Below, piece after piece: positions 22,922 through 31,222 of a DNA stretch of 64,000 nt. The stretch comes from Bradyrhizobium sp. NAS80.1. GTDB taxonomy: Bacteria > Pseudomonadota > Alphaproteobacteria > Rhizobiales > Xanthobacteraceae. Below the pieces are notes generated by a model, which saw only the letters and a list, made by a program, of their open reading frames with translations, was not told the DNA's origin and did no database searches. The stretch spans positions 19,336-83,335 of the forward strand of contig NZ_LGHL01000146.1 in NCBI RefSeq assembly GCF_001908205.1, written 5' to 3'. Each line of letters begins with the position of its first letter. Within the stretch, counting starts at the first letter, position 1. A program made the translations under genes and the position numbers.

Positions 22922-25408
22922 ATGAGCATGTCGGCAATCGAACGTGTCATTCCCCTGGTGGGCCATCTGCCGCCCTCGATCCGCGAGGGGCTGGCGCGGC
23001 GTATGCGCGAGCTCACCGGTCTCGGCCTGATCACGCTGTCCGGCGTCGCCTCGGCGGCGCTGATGACCTGGTCGGTGCAGGATCCCAGCCTCAGCCACGC
23101 GACCTCGCGGCCGATCCGCAACATTCTCGGTTATGCCGGCGCAATCGGCGCCGACCTCGCGATGCAGATCCTTGGGCTCGGCGCGATCATGCTGGTCCTG
23201 ACGGTCGCAGTCTGGGGCTGGCGCATGATGACCCACCGCCCGTTCGACCGCGAGGCGCTGCGGCTCGGCGCCTGGATTCTCTGCACGGTGATCGCGGCAG
23301 GCTTTGCGAGCTGCTGGCCGCATGGCGGCGCCTGGCCGCTGCCGACCGGTCTCGGCGGCGTGGTCGGCGATGCCCTCGTGCGCGCGCCCGCGGTGATCTT
23401 CGGGCCGCCGGGCATGATCTATCGCATGGTGCTCGGCGTCATCCTGTTCGTCGCGATGGCCGTGACCTTCCTGATCGCCTGCGGCCTCGGCGCTCGCGAG
23501 CACGACGAAGAGCTCGCCGAGATCGAGGATGACGATAAACCGCTCGACGAAGACGAGGAGAGCGATCGCGGCTCGGTGTCGCTGGGCTGGCTGTTCCACG
23601 CATTGATGAGCACCAAGGCGCGGCTGATCTGGCTGCTCGGCGCCGCCTACCGCACGCTGGTCTCGAGCGGACCGAAGACCAAGGCCGCTGCGTTCAGCCG
23701 CCAGGAGCCGAACCTCGGCGGCGGCCGCACCGCGCCTTCGATCTCGCCGCAGTCCGAAGACGAAGACTACGAGGACGAGCACGAGGAAGCGGAAGACGAG
23801 GAAGAGGAGGAAGAAGAGGAGGAGGAGCCGGCCGCGCGCACCCCGCGCAAGAAGGCCGCGCCGAAAGCCGCCTCCAAGAAATCCTCCGACAAGTTCGATC
23901 TTCCCTCCGTCTCAATGCTGGCCGCACCGAAGGCCGGCGATCGCCAGCCGCTCAGCAAGGCCGAGCTGGAAACCAATTCGCGTTCGCTCGAAGGCGTGCT
24001 GCAGGACTTCGGTGTGCGCGGCGAGATCGTGAAGGCCAATCCGGGCCCCGTGGTCACGCTGTACGAGCTGGAGCCGGCGCCCGGCATCAAGTCCTCGCGC
24101 GTGATTGGCCTCGCCGACGACATCGCCCGCTCGATGAGCGCGCTGTCGGCGCGCGTCGCGGTCGTGCCCGGACGCAACGCGATCGGTATCGAGCTGCCGA
24201 ACGCACATCGCGAGAAAGTCTATTTGCGGGAATTGCTGGTGGCAAAGGAGGCGACCGACACGGTCGCAAAGCTGCCGCTCTGCCTCGGCAAGACCATCGG
24301 CGGTGACCCCGTCATCATCGACCTCGCCCGCACGCCGCACATGCTGATCGCCGGCACCACCGGCTCCGGCAAGTCGGTCGCGATCAACACCATGATCCTC
24401 AGCCTGGTCTACCGCCTGCGCCCGGACCAGTGCCGGCTCATCATGGTCGATCCGAAGATGCTCGAACTTTCCGTCTATGACGGCATTCCCCATCTGCTCA
24501 CACCCGTCGTGACCGACCCGAAGAAGGCGGTGGTCGCGCTGAAATGGGCCGTGCGCGAGATGGAAGAGCGCTACAAGAACATGGCCAAGCTCGGTGTGCG
24601 CAACATCGACGGCTACAATACGCGCCTGCTCGAAATGAAGGCCAAGGGCGAGGAGCCGACGCGCACGGTGCACACCGGCTTCGACAAGGAGACCGGCAAG
24701 GCGATCTACGAGGAAGAGAAGCTCTCGCTGGAGCCGCTGCCCTACATCGTCATCATCGTCGACGAAATGGCGGACCTGATGATGGTCGCCGGCAAGGACA
24801 TCGAAGGCGCGGTGCAGCGCCTCGCGCAGATGGCGCGCGCCGCGGGCCTGCATGTGATCCTCGCGACGCAGCGTCCGTCGGTCGACGTCATCACCGGCAC
24901 CATCAAGGCCAACTTCCCGACCCGCATCGCCTTCCAGGTGACCTCGAAGATCGACAGCCGCACGATCCTCGGCGAGATGGGCGCCGAACAGCTGCTCGGC
25001 CAGGGCGACATGCTCTACATGGCCGGTGGCGGCCGCATCAGCCGCGTGCACGGACCTTTCGCGTCGGACGAGGAAGTCGAGAAGGTGGTGCGTCACCTCA
25101 AGACGCAGGGACAGCCGGAATATCTCGAAGCCGTCACGGCCGAAGAGCCCACCGAGGACGAGGACGGCGCGGTGTTCGACGCGACCGGCATGGGTGCGGA
25201 TGGCGGCGGCGACCTGTTCTCGCAGGCGGTCGCCATCGTCAAACGCGACCGCAAGGCCTCGACCAGCTACATCCAGCGCCGCCTGCAAATCGGCTATAAT
25301 CGCGCCGCATCGCTGATGGAGCGCATGGAACTGGAAGGCATCGTCGGACCCGCCAACCACGCCGGAAAGCGCGAGATTCTGGTCGAGGAAGAAGACAGCC
25401 ATATGTGA
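22922..25408 (+). CDS. ftsK: DNA translocase FtsK
   Basis: A septal DNA pump that moves chromosome ends and dif sites during division. The 828 residues split into an N-terminal membrane part with four or five helices (about residues 35-200), an acidic linker with a run of Glu (about residues 275-305), the alpha/beta motor with Walker A GTTGSGKS near residue 478 and Walker B YIVIIVDEMADLMM near 608, and the C-terminal gamma winged helix (LQIGYNRAASLMERMELEGI) that reads KOPS sequences. Linker length is short compared with E. coli. It is cotranscribed with the aminotransferase gene. Confidence 0.97.
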   Translation: MSMSAIERVIPLVGHLPPSIREGLARRMRELTGLGLITLSGVASAALMTWSVQDPSLSHATSRPIRNILGYAGAIGADLAMQILGLGAIMLVLTVAVWGWRMMTHRPFDREALRLGAWILCTVIAAGFASCWPHGGAWPLPTGLGGVVGDALVRAPAVIFGPPGMIYRMVLGVILFVAMAVTFLIACGLGAREHDEELAEIEDDDKPLDEDEESDRGSVSLGWLFHALMSTKARLIWLLGAAYRTLVSSGPKTKAAAFSRQEPNLGGGRTAPSISPQSEDEDYEDEHEEAEDEEEEEEEEEEPAARTPRKKAAPKAASKKSSDKFDLPSVSMLAAPKAGDRQPLSKAELETNSRSLEGVLQDFGVRGEIVKANPGPVVTLYELEPAPGIKSSRVIGLADDIARSMSALSARVAVVPGRNAIGIELPNAHREKVYLRELLVAKEATDTVAKLPLCLGKTIGGDPVIIDLARTPHMLIAGTTGSGKSVAINTMILSLVYRLRPDQCRLIMVDPKMLELSVYDGIPHLLTPVVTDPKKAVVALKWAVREMEERYKNMAKLGVRNIDGYNTRLLEMKAKGEEPTRTVHTGFDKETGKAIYEEEKLSLEPLPYIVIIVDEMADLMMVAGKDIEGAVQRLAQMARAAGLHVILATQRPSVDVITGTIKANFPTRIAFQVTSKIDSRTILGEMGAEQLLGQGDMLYMAGGGRISRVHGPFASDEEVEKVVRHLKTQGQPEYLEAVTAEEPTEDEDGAVFDATGMGADGGGDLFSQAVAIVKRDRKASTSYIQRRLQIGYNRAASLMERMELEGIVGPANHAGKREILVEEEDSHM

Positions 25409-25504
25409 GGCGAGGGGCCTCTAAACATAATTTCATGCAAATCGATATCTGCTTTTGCCCGAAATCACGGTAAAAAAGGGCGCCCAACCACACAGGACGA
25501 CCCG

Positions 25505-26317
25505 TTGATCAGAGATCCGGACATTCGATTCGCTGCCACCATCGCTGCGCGAAGCGCGCGCATGGCCGGCGTGCTTCTCGTCACCGCCGCGATGGTGACC
25601 TGTGCGTCGGTCGCGCAGACTGTGCCGGTGCCGAAGCCCGCGCCGAAGGGCCGCGACGGCGGGGCGTCCGCCGGGGGGCCCGCTGTCACCGGCGCAACGC
25701 AGACACCGCCGAATCCGATCATCCCGGATCCGCGCCGGAACGTGCCGAGCAGTATCTTCCAGACTTTCGATGCCAACCAGAAGGCGCAGGCGGCCAAAGT
25801 CAGCGCCTATCTCTCTTCCCTTCAGACGCTGGTCGGGAATTTCGTCCAGGTCGGCCCCGACGGCAGCAAGACGCAGGGCGATTTCTACATCCAGAAGCCC
25901 GGCAAGGTGCGCTTCGAGTATGACGCGCCGAGCCCGATCGACATCGTCGCCGACGGATCGTCGCTGGTGGTGCGCGATCGCAAGCTCGCGACGCAGGATG
26001 TCTATCCGCTGTCGCAGACGCCGCTGCGCTTCCTGCTGTCCGACCGCATCGACCTGATGAAGGACACCAACGTCGTCAACGTCTCGGCCGACGACCTCTT
26101 CGTCAGCGTCACCATCGAGGAGAAGCAGGCGCTGGTCGGCACCAGCCGGCTCTTGCTGATGTTCGGCGCCAAGGACGGCCAATTGAAACAGTGGACCGTC
26201 ACCGACCCGCAGGGCTACGACACCACGATCGCGGTCTACAATCTGGACTCGAGCAAGAAGCTCGATCCCAGCATGTTCAAGATCGACTTCACCAACTACG
26301 GCCCGTCGCCGGGCTAG
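25505..26317 (+). CDS. lolA: LolA-like outer-membrane lipoprotein carrier protein
   Basis: A periplasmic carrier that takes lipoproteins from LolCDE to the outer membrane. A secretion signal appears within the first 40 residues (AGVLLVTAAMVTCASVAQT), then a Pro/Gly-rich spacer, then the LolA fold from about residue 80: SAYLSSLQTLVGNFVQVGPD, TQGDFYIQKPGKVRFEYDAP, and later DPQGYDTTIAVYNLDS. About 270 residues, longer than E. coli LolA because of the spacer. The start is uncertain: TTG at 25505 or an ATG at 25562. It follows ftsK by 96 bp, an order (ftsK-lolA) shared with many bacteria. Confidence 0.85.
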   Translation: MIRDPDIRFAATIAARSARMAGVLLVTAAMVTCASVAQTVPVPKPAPKGRDGGASAGGPAVTGATQTPPNPIIPDPRRNVPSSIFQTFDANQKAQAAKVSAYLSSLQTLVGNFVQVGPDGSKTQGDFYIQKPGKVRFEYDAPSPIDIVADGSSLVVRDRKLATQDVYPLSQTPLRFLLSDRIDLMKDTNVVNVSADDLFVSVTIEEKQALVGTSRLLLMFGAKDGQLKQWTVTDPQGYDTTIAVYNLDSSKKLDPSMFKIDFTNYGPSPG

Positions 26318-26496
26318 GCTCTCGTGTCCCGGACGCGACGCAGCGCGTAAAGCGCGTTCACGCGCGTCTGTGACGCGCTATGGCGGTGCGGCGCAGAGCC
26401 GGGAGCCAGAATGCCGCAGATGGGCCGCGGCTCTGCTGCGCGTCACTTCGTGCCGCCCAGCGTCCGGGGCACGAGAGATTGTCGTGGACGGACAGC

Positions 26497-26587
26497 CGTA
26501 GGGTGGGCAAAGCGGAGCGTGCCCACCATTGCTCCCAAGCATGAAAAGACGGTGGGCACGGCGCTCTGCGCCTTTGCCCACCCTACG
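26497..26587. repeat. Imperfect long inverted repeat (GTAGGGTGGGCA type)
   Basis: The left arm CGTAGGGTGGGCAAAGCGGA and its complement at 26551-26587 enclose about 23 bases. The gap from 26318 to 26611 otherwise holds only GC-rich sequence without a visible gene. It is related in style to the 31-bp hairpin at 39659. Confidence 0.7.
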
Positions 26588-26611
26588 AGAGCTTGCTAAG
26601 ACGCATCCCTC

Positions 26612-27427
26612 ATGCGTCTTTCCCTGACAACCTGGAACATCAATTCGGTGCGGCTGCGCATCGACCTGGTCGCGAAATTTCTCAAGAGCACGCGGCCGGA
26701 CGTGCTGTGCCTGCAGGAGACCAAGTGCATCGACGACGCCTTTCCGCTGAAGCGATTCAAGCGGCTCGGCTACGAGCATGTCGCGCTGAACGGGCAGAAG
26801 GGCTATCACGGCGTCGCCATCGTCTCGAAGATTCCGTTCGAGTCAAAGGACATCCGCACCTTCTGCGACAAGATCGACTCGCGCCACATCTCGGTGTCGT
26901 TCGGCGAAAAGGCCAGCATCGCAAAGCCGCTGGTGCTGCATAATTTCTACGTTCCCGCCGGCGGCGACATTCCCGACCCGGCGCTGAACGAAAAATTCGA
27001 TCACAAGCTTCGCTTCCTCGACGAAATGAAAGCCTGCGAGCCGTTGCATCCGCGCGGTGAGGATCGCCACATCCTGGTCGGCGATCTCAACGTCGCCCCG
27101 CACGAGAACGACGTGTGGTCGCACAAGCAGCTTCTGAAGGTGGTCTCGCACACGCCGATCGAAACCGAGAAGCTCAAGGCAGCGCTCGATGCCGGCGAGT
27201 GGGTCGACGTTGCGCGCGAGCGCATCCCGATGTCGGAGAAGGTCTACACGTGGTGGAGCTACCGGTCCGCCGACTGGACTGTCGGCGACCGCGGCCGCAG
27301 GCTCGATCACATCTGGGTCTCGCGCGCGCTGAAGGATGCGGTCAGTGATTTCAAGATACTGCGCGACGCGCGGAGCTGGGAGCGACCGTCGGACCACGTG
27401 CCGGTGACGGTGACGCTGGAGGTTTGA
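26612..27427 (+). CDS. xthA: Exodeoxyribonuclease III
   Basis: An AP endonuclease/3'-exonuclease for base-excision repair. The EEP-fold motifs are complete: LTTWNINSVRLRI at the N-terminus, LCLQETKCID with the metal-binding Glu, a region with YVPAGGD, the catalytic HILVGDLNVAP, RLDHIWVS and the C-terminal SDHVPVTVTL with the Asp-His pair. About 271 residues, normal. It follows a dispersed repeat and precedes a short hairpin; no operon partner. Confidence 0.95.
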   Translation: MRLSLTTWNINSVRLRIDLVAKFLKSTRPDVLCLQETKCIDDAFPLKRFKRLGYEHVALNGQKGYHGVAIVSKIPFESKDIRTFCDKIDSRHISVSFGEKASIAKPLVLHNFYVPAGGDIPDPALNEKFDHKLRFLDEMKACEPLHPRGEDRHILVGDLNVAPHENDVWSHKQLLKVVSHTPIETEKLKAALDAGEWVDVARERIPMSEKVYTWWSYRSADWTVGDRGRRLDHIWVSRALKDAVSDFKILRDARSWERPSDHVPVTVTLEV

Positions 27428-27429
27428 TC

Positions 27430-27474
27430 GTCGTCATTCCGGGCTCGCGACTTCGTCGCGCCCCGGAATGACGA
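27430..27474. repeat. Short hairpin repeat (family G), copy 2
   Basis: GTCATTCCGGG and CCCCGGAATGAC enclose TCGCGACTTCGTCGCG, itself an inner stem. It lies between the convergent xthA and cNMP-binding genes and could end both transcripts, although no T tract is present. Confidence 0.65.
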
Positions 27475-27484
27475 GCGGAGAGAC

Positions 27485-27928
27485 CTAGGACGTCAGCTTC
27501 GTGCCCGCCATCAGGATATCGCTGGCGATCTGGCTGGAGCGAACCGCGAATTCGTCGCGGAGGCGAAGGGCGGCGGCGGGGTCGCTTTCGAGCACGCGCT
27601 GAAACAGGCTGCGTGCGACGCGGATGACTGTGGAGGGCTCCAGCGCGGTCGCGGTCGACGGCCGCTTCATCGGCACGACCAGCGCGAGCTCGCCGATCAG
27701 TGCGCCGGGACCTGCGATCATTTCGGCGCCGGCGCCGTCGTCGACCCGGAAGGCGCCACGCTGGACGACGAAGCCGGCATCGGCATTATCGCCGAGATTG
27801 AACAGGACGTCGCCGCGGACGAAGTCACGCTGCTCGGAACCGATCGCCAGCATGCGCAACGAGGCGTCTCCCAACAGGCGCAGTGTCGGGACACGCTCGA
27901 GAATCGCTACGTCGTCGTCGATTGACAT
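27485..27928 (-). CDS. Cyclic nucleotide-binding domain protein
   Basis: A 147-residue protein that is almost entirely a CAP-type cyclic nucleotide-binding domain (LFNLGDNADAGFVVQRGAFR, then the phosphate-binding cassette region GALIGELALVVPMKRPSTAT), followed by a short helix (RDEFAVRSSQIASDILM). There is no DNA-binding helix-turn-helix, so it is not a CRP-type regulator. The usual cassette Arg is displaced or replaced by the KRPSTAT arrangement, so ligand preference is open. It is just downstream of the response regulator gene on the same strand (60 bp), suggesting a shared transcript and signalling role. Confidence 0.85.
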   Translation of the reverse strand: MSIDDDVAILERVPTLRLLGDASLRMLAIGSEQRDFVRGDVLFNLGDNADAGFVVQRGAFRVDDGAGAEMIAGPGALIGELALVVPMKRPSTATALEPSTVIRVARSLFQRVLESDPAAALRLRDEFAVRSSQIASDILMAGTKLTS

Positions 27929-27988
27929 TCCGGTCCGAGGCTTAGGGAACGCGCAAATTTACGACGAATCGCGCGTTTCCGGAACGTA

Positions 27989-28675
27989 TCACGGCACCAA
28001 CTTGTAGCCACCGGCTTCCGTCACCAGGATTTCCGGGTTGGCGGCATCCTTCTCGATCTTCTGGCGAAGGCGGTAGATGTGGGTTTCCAGCGTGTGGGTG
28101 GTGACGCCTGAGTTGTAGCCCCAGACCTCCTGGAGCAGGGTCTCGCGCGAGACCGGCATCTGGCCGGCCCGGTAGAGGAAGCGGAGGATGGCGGTTTCCT
28201 TCTCCGTCAGCCGTACCTTGCGCGCATTGGCCGCGGTCAGCATCTTCGAGCCCGGACGGAAGCTGTAGGGGCCGACCGAGAACACTGCGTCCTCGCTGGC
28301 CTCGTGCTGGCGAAGCTGGGCGCGGATGCGGGCCAACAACACGGCGAAACGGAAGGGCTTTGCCACATAGTCGTTGGCGCCGGATTCCAGCCCCAAGATC
28401 GTGTCGGAATCGGTGTCATGCCCGGTGAGCATGATGATCGGAGCCTTGAAGCCACCCTTGCGCAGGGAGCGGACCACCTCACGGCCGTCGGTGTCGGGCA
28501 GCCCTACATCCATCAGGACGAGATCGGGAGAATTGGCCTTTGCAGCGCTTGCGCCCTTGGCGCCGGTATCGACGGCGGAGGCTTCAAATTCTTCGTGCAG
28601 CGATAATTGCTCCACCAACGTATCGCGCAGATCGGTATCGTCATCCACGATCAGGATCTTGCGGGCATTGGCCAT
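27989..28675 (-). CDS. OmpR-family two-component response regulator (orphan)
   Basis: A 228-residue regulator. The receiver domain has acidic pocket D11/D12, phosphoacceptor D56 (in DLVLMDVGLPD) and the Thr and Lys switch positions (MLTGHD; YVAKPF). The C-terminal winged helix is of the OmpR/PhoB type (LTEKETAILRFLYRAGQMPV, VSRETLLQEVWGYNSGVTTH, VRLR-like THIYRLRQKIE). No histidine kinase gene adjoins it, so the partner is elsewhere. The downstream neighbour is a cyclic nucleotide-binding protein. The target genes are unknown. Confidence 0.93.
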   Translation of the reverse strand: MANARKILIVDDDTDLRDTLVEQLSLHEEFEASAVDTGAKGASAAKANSPDLVLMDVGLPDTDGREVVRSLRKGGFKAPIIMLTGHDTDSDTILGLESGANDYVAKPFRFAVLLARIRAQLRQHEASEDAVFSVGPYSFRPGSKMLTAANARKVRLTEKETAILRFLYRAGQMPVSRETLLQEVWGYNSGVTTHTLETHIYRLRQKIEKDAANPEILVTEAGGYKLVP

Positions 28676-28853
28676 AGGGTATCATCCTTTTGGGGTCGGG
28701 CTCGGCGCGCATGCATGCCGCACCCAGCCGCGAGGGGAAGTTAGGGGTCGCCGTTATTATTGTTATTCGTGTTGAAGTAGTGGGCTGTTACCGATTCACA
28801 AGCCAGAACCACTCTAACCCAGAATAGCTGGGCGTTTTGATGAATGTCCTGTA

Positions 28854-29447
28854 ATGAATTCGACATTGCACGTTCACATGAAAAACAAAGCTGCTTCAGC
28901 TAGTTACAGCCGAAATCGAAGCTCCGGACCGCTTTCGGCGATCCGCGTTCGGCCTGCCGCGGGTAATCCGCGCCGGGGCTGGCTGACGGCCGGACACCTG
29001 ACGATACCGGTGGCGCTGGGGCGCGGCGGCATCCTGGCGAACAAGCGCGAGGGCGATGGCGGCACGCCAAGGGGCAGCTACCGGCCGCGGCAATTGTGGT
29101 GGAGGGGCGACCGGCACAGCCGCCCGCAGACTTTTCTGCCCGCCCGGGCCATCGGCAACGCGGACGCCTGGTGCGAAGACCCCGGAGATCGCCATTACAA
29201 TCAGCCCATCCGGCTCGGACGGGAGCAGGGCGGCGACCGGCTCAAGCGGGCCGACCATCTCTATGACTTCATCATCGAAATCGACCACAACACCAGGCCG
29301 CGAATCACCGGCCGCGGCAGCGCGGTGTTCTTGCACCTGGCCCGCGACAATTTCGGGCCGACCGCGGGCTGCGTCTCCATGACGAAATCTGCGATGCTGC
29401 AATTGCTGCGGCGGCTGGGACCACAAACAAAAATCATCATCGGGTGA
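28854..29447 (+). CDS. L,D-transpeptidase (YkuD domain)
   Basis: A YkuD-fold enzyme that forms 3-3 peptidoglycan cross-links or attaches proteins to the wall. The catalytic motif is clear: FLHLARDNFGPTAGCVSMTK with His and, thirteen residues later, the nucleophilic Cys. Earlier substrate-loop features are GILANKREGDGGTPRGSYRP and RADHLYDFIIEIDHN. About 197 residues; an in-frame ATG at 28878 would remove eight. No clear signal peptide is visible, unusual for this family, so export or the start needs checking. It ends 7 bp before the hydratase gene. Confidence 0.88.
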   Translation: MNSTLHVHMKNKAASASYSRNRSSGPLSAIRVRPAAGNPRRGWLTAGHLTIPVALGRGGILANKREGDGGTPRGSYRPRQLWWRGDRHSRPQTFLPARAIGNADAWCEDPGDRHYNQPIRLGREQGGDRLKRADHLYDFIIEIDHNTRPRITGRGSAVFLHLARDNFGPTAGCVSMTKSAMLQLLRRLGPQTKIIIG

Positions 29448-29453
29448 GGACAG

Positions 29454-30240
29454 ATGCTGGACAAGGATCAGATCGCCGCCGCATCGCGCGTTCTCGTTCA
29501 ACATTGGCGCGACGGCACCAAGCTGGACGCGCTGGCGGCAAATTTGCGCCCGCAGAGCCGCGCCGAGGGCTACGCGGTTCAGGCCGTGCTTGAGGCGCAG
29601 TCGCTTGGAAGACTGTTCGGCTGGAAGATCGCGGCAACGAGTGAGGCCGGACAGAAGCACATCAACGTCGGGGGACCACTGGCCGGACGCATCATGAGCG
29701 ACACCGTGATCGCCGATGGCGGCACGGCGTCGATGAAGGGCAACGAGATGCGCGTCGGCGAGCCGGAATTCGCCTTCCGCATGGGACGCGATCTGGGGCC
29801 GCGCGCGGCACCGTACAGTGTCGATGAAGTGCTGGCCGCCGTCGAGAGCTTGCATCCGGCGATCGAGATTCCCGATTCGCGATTTGCCGATTTCGTCAGC
29901 GCGGGCGAGGCGCAGCTGATCGCCGACAATGCCTGCGCGCATCTTGTCGTGCTGGGCGCAGCGAGTTCAGCGAACTGGCGCGCGATAGATCTCGTCGAGG
30001 AACGGCCGCAGATCACATTGCGGGGCGAGCGCTATGTCGGCCACGGCAAGAACGTGCTCGGAGACCCCCCGCGTTGCGCTCGCCTGGCTTGCGAACGAGC
30101 TGCGCGGGCTCGGCATCACCTTGCGGGCAGGGGAGGTGGTGACAACAGGCACGTGCCATCCGCCGCTGCCGATCCAGGCCGGTGATCATTTTGCCGCGGA
30201 TTTCGGTGTGCTCGGGAAAGTGTCGGTGAGGTTCGCGTAA
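29454..30240 (+). CDS. 2-keto-4-pentenoate hydratase/FAH-family enzyme (frameshifted)
   Basis: A fumarylacetoacetate-hydrolase/hydratase family enzyme, as used in meta-cleavage of aromatic compounds. The first part reads LFGWKIAATSEAGQKHINV, GEPEFAFRMGRDL, ESLHPAIEIPDSRF and ends in GKNVLGDP. The frame is then lost at a run of six C (30065-30070). Removing one C restores RVALAWLANELRGLGITLRA, GEVVTTGTCHPPLPIQAGD and the end GKVSVRFA at 30240: 261 residues in all. The uncorrected frame would end at 30185 with nonsense. It starts 7 bp after the L,D-transpeptidase gene with GGTGAGGAC upstream. Confidence 0.85.
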
Positions 30241-30253
30241 GTAGTCTCACACT

Positions 30254-30422
30254 CCGCTGTCGTCCCGGACAAGCGAAGCGCAGATCCGGGATCCATAACC
30301 CCAGGGAGAAGCTTGGCGAAGACTGAGGGTTACCTAACTTTCGTCGGTACGAACACCGCCCACCAATCAGAGATCACGCGGTATGGGTCCCGGATCTGCG
30401 CTGCGCTTGTCCGGGACGACAA
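30254..30422. repeat. Dispersed palindromic repeat, family A copy 3
   Basis: TCGTCCCGGACAAGCGAAGC at the left and GCTTGTCCGGGACGAC at the right are near-perfect inverted ends. ATAACCCCAGGG and TATGGGTCCCGG lie inside. It fills the whole gap between two convergent genes. Confidence 0.75.
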
Positions 30423-30425
30423 CAA

Positions 30426-31115
30426 CTACCTATGTCCGAAGATCGCACTTCCCACGCGCACATGCGTGGCGCCCAGCATGATGGCGGTCGCAAAATCCGC
30501 GCTCATGCCCATCGAGAGCTTCTTCAATCCGTTGCGCTCCGCGATCTTGGCGGTCAACGCGAAATGCGCCGCCGGCGGTTCGTCGACCGGCGGAATGCAC
30601 ATCAACCCGGAGATCGTGAGCCCATAGGTGTCGCGGCAGCTCGCGATGAAGGCATCGGCCTCGGCGGGGGCGACGCCGGCCTTCTGCGGCTCCTCGCCGA
30701 TGTTGATCTGGACGAACAGTTCCGGATGCTTGTTTTGAGATTCGATTTCCTTGGCTAACGCCTGGCAAATGCTCGGACGGTCAACCGAATGGATGGCATC
30801 GAACAGCGCGACCGCCTCTTTCGCCTTGTTGGATTGCAGCGGCCCGATCAGATGCAGTGCAATACCGGAATAAGCAGACGTTAACGCTGGCCATTTGCTC
30901 TTGGCCTCCTGCACCCGATTCTCGCCGAATACGCGCTGCCCGGCGTCGATGACCGGTGTAATTGCATCCGCGGCGAAAGTCTTCGACACCGCGATCAGCG
31001 TCACGGAGGCACGGTCGCGCCGCGCATCCTTGCAGGCGCGCGCGATTTCGGCTTCGACCGCGGCGAGCGCGTTTGGTGAATGGCCGGTTACCGGCGCGGC
31101 GTTGGCTTCTGTCAT
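30426..31115 (-). CDS. YggS family pyridoxal phosphate homeostasis protein
   Basis: A PLP-binding TIM-barrel protein (YggS/PROSC/YBL036C) that buffers PLP in the cell; it has no known catalytic activity. Landmarks: VTLIAVSKTFAADAI with the PLP-lysine, VFGENRVQEAKSKW, LHLIGPLQSNKAKEAV, FVQINIGEEPQKAGV, GLMCIPPVDEP and the C-terminal LSMGMSADFATAIMLGATHV with the phosphate loop. About 229 residues from the ATG at 31115; the frame runs back to 31169. In many bacteria yggS is near proC or division genes, here near leuS. It is divergent from the first diguanylate cyclase. Confidence 0.92.
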   Translation of the reverse strand: MTEANAAPVTGHSPNALAAVEAEIARACKDARRDRASVTLIAVSKTFAADAITPVIDAGQRVFGENRVQEAKSKWPALTSAYSGIALHLIGPLQSNKAKEAVALFDAIHSVDRPSICQALAKEIESQNKHPELFVQINIGEEPQKAGVAPAEADAFIASCRDTYGLTISGLMCIPPVDEPPAAHFALTAKIAERNGLKKLSMGMSADFATAIMLGATHVRVGSAIFGHR

Positions 31116-31222
31116 GACGTCGATTGGCTGTGTCTGTAACCGAGGTAAGTCCAATTTTACCGAGTTCAAGAAAGAGTTTTTGAACCCTTCGCTTTACCTT
31201 GCCCATGGGGTGGGTAACGAAG

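Noticed and set aside
22253..23782. A 509-codon frame antisense to the aminotransferase and ftsK
   Set aside because: A codon-bias shadow; both sense genes have full family motifs.
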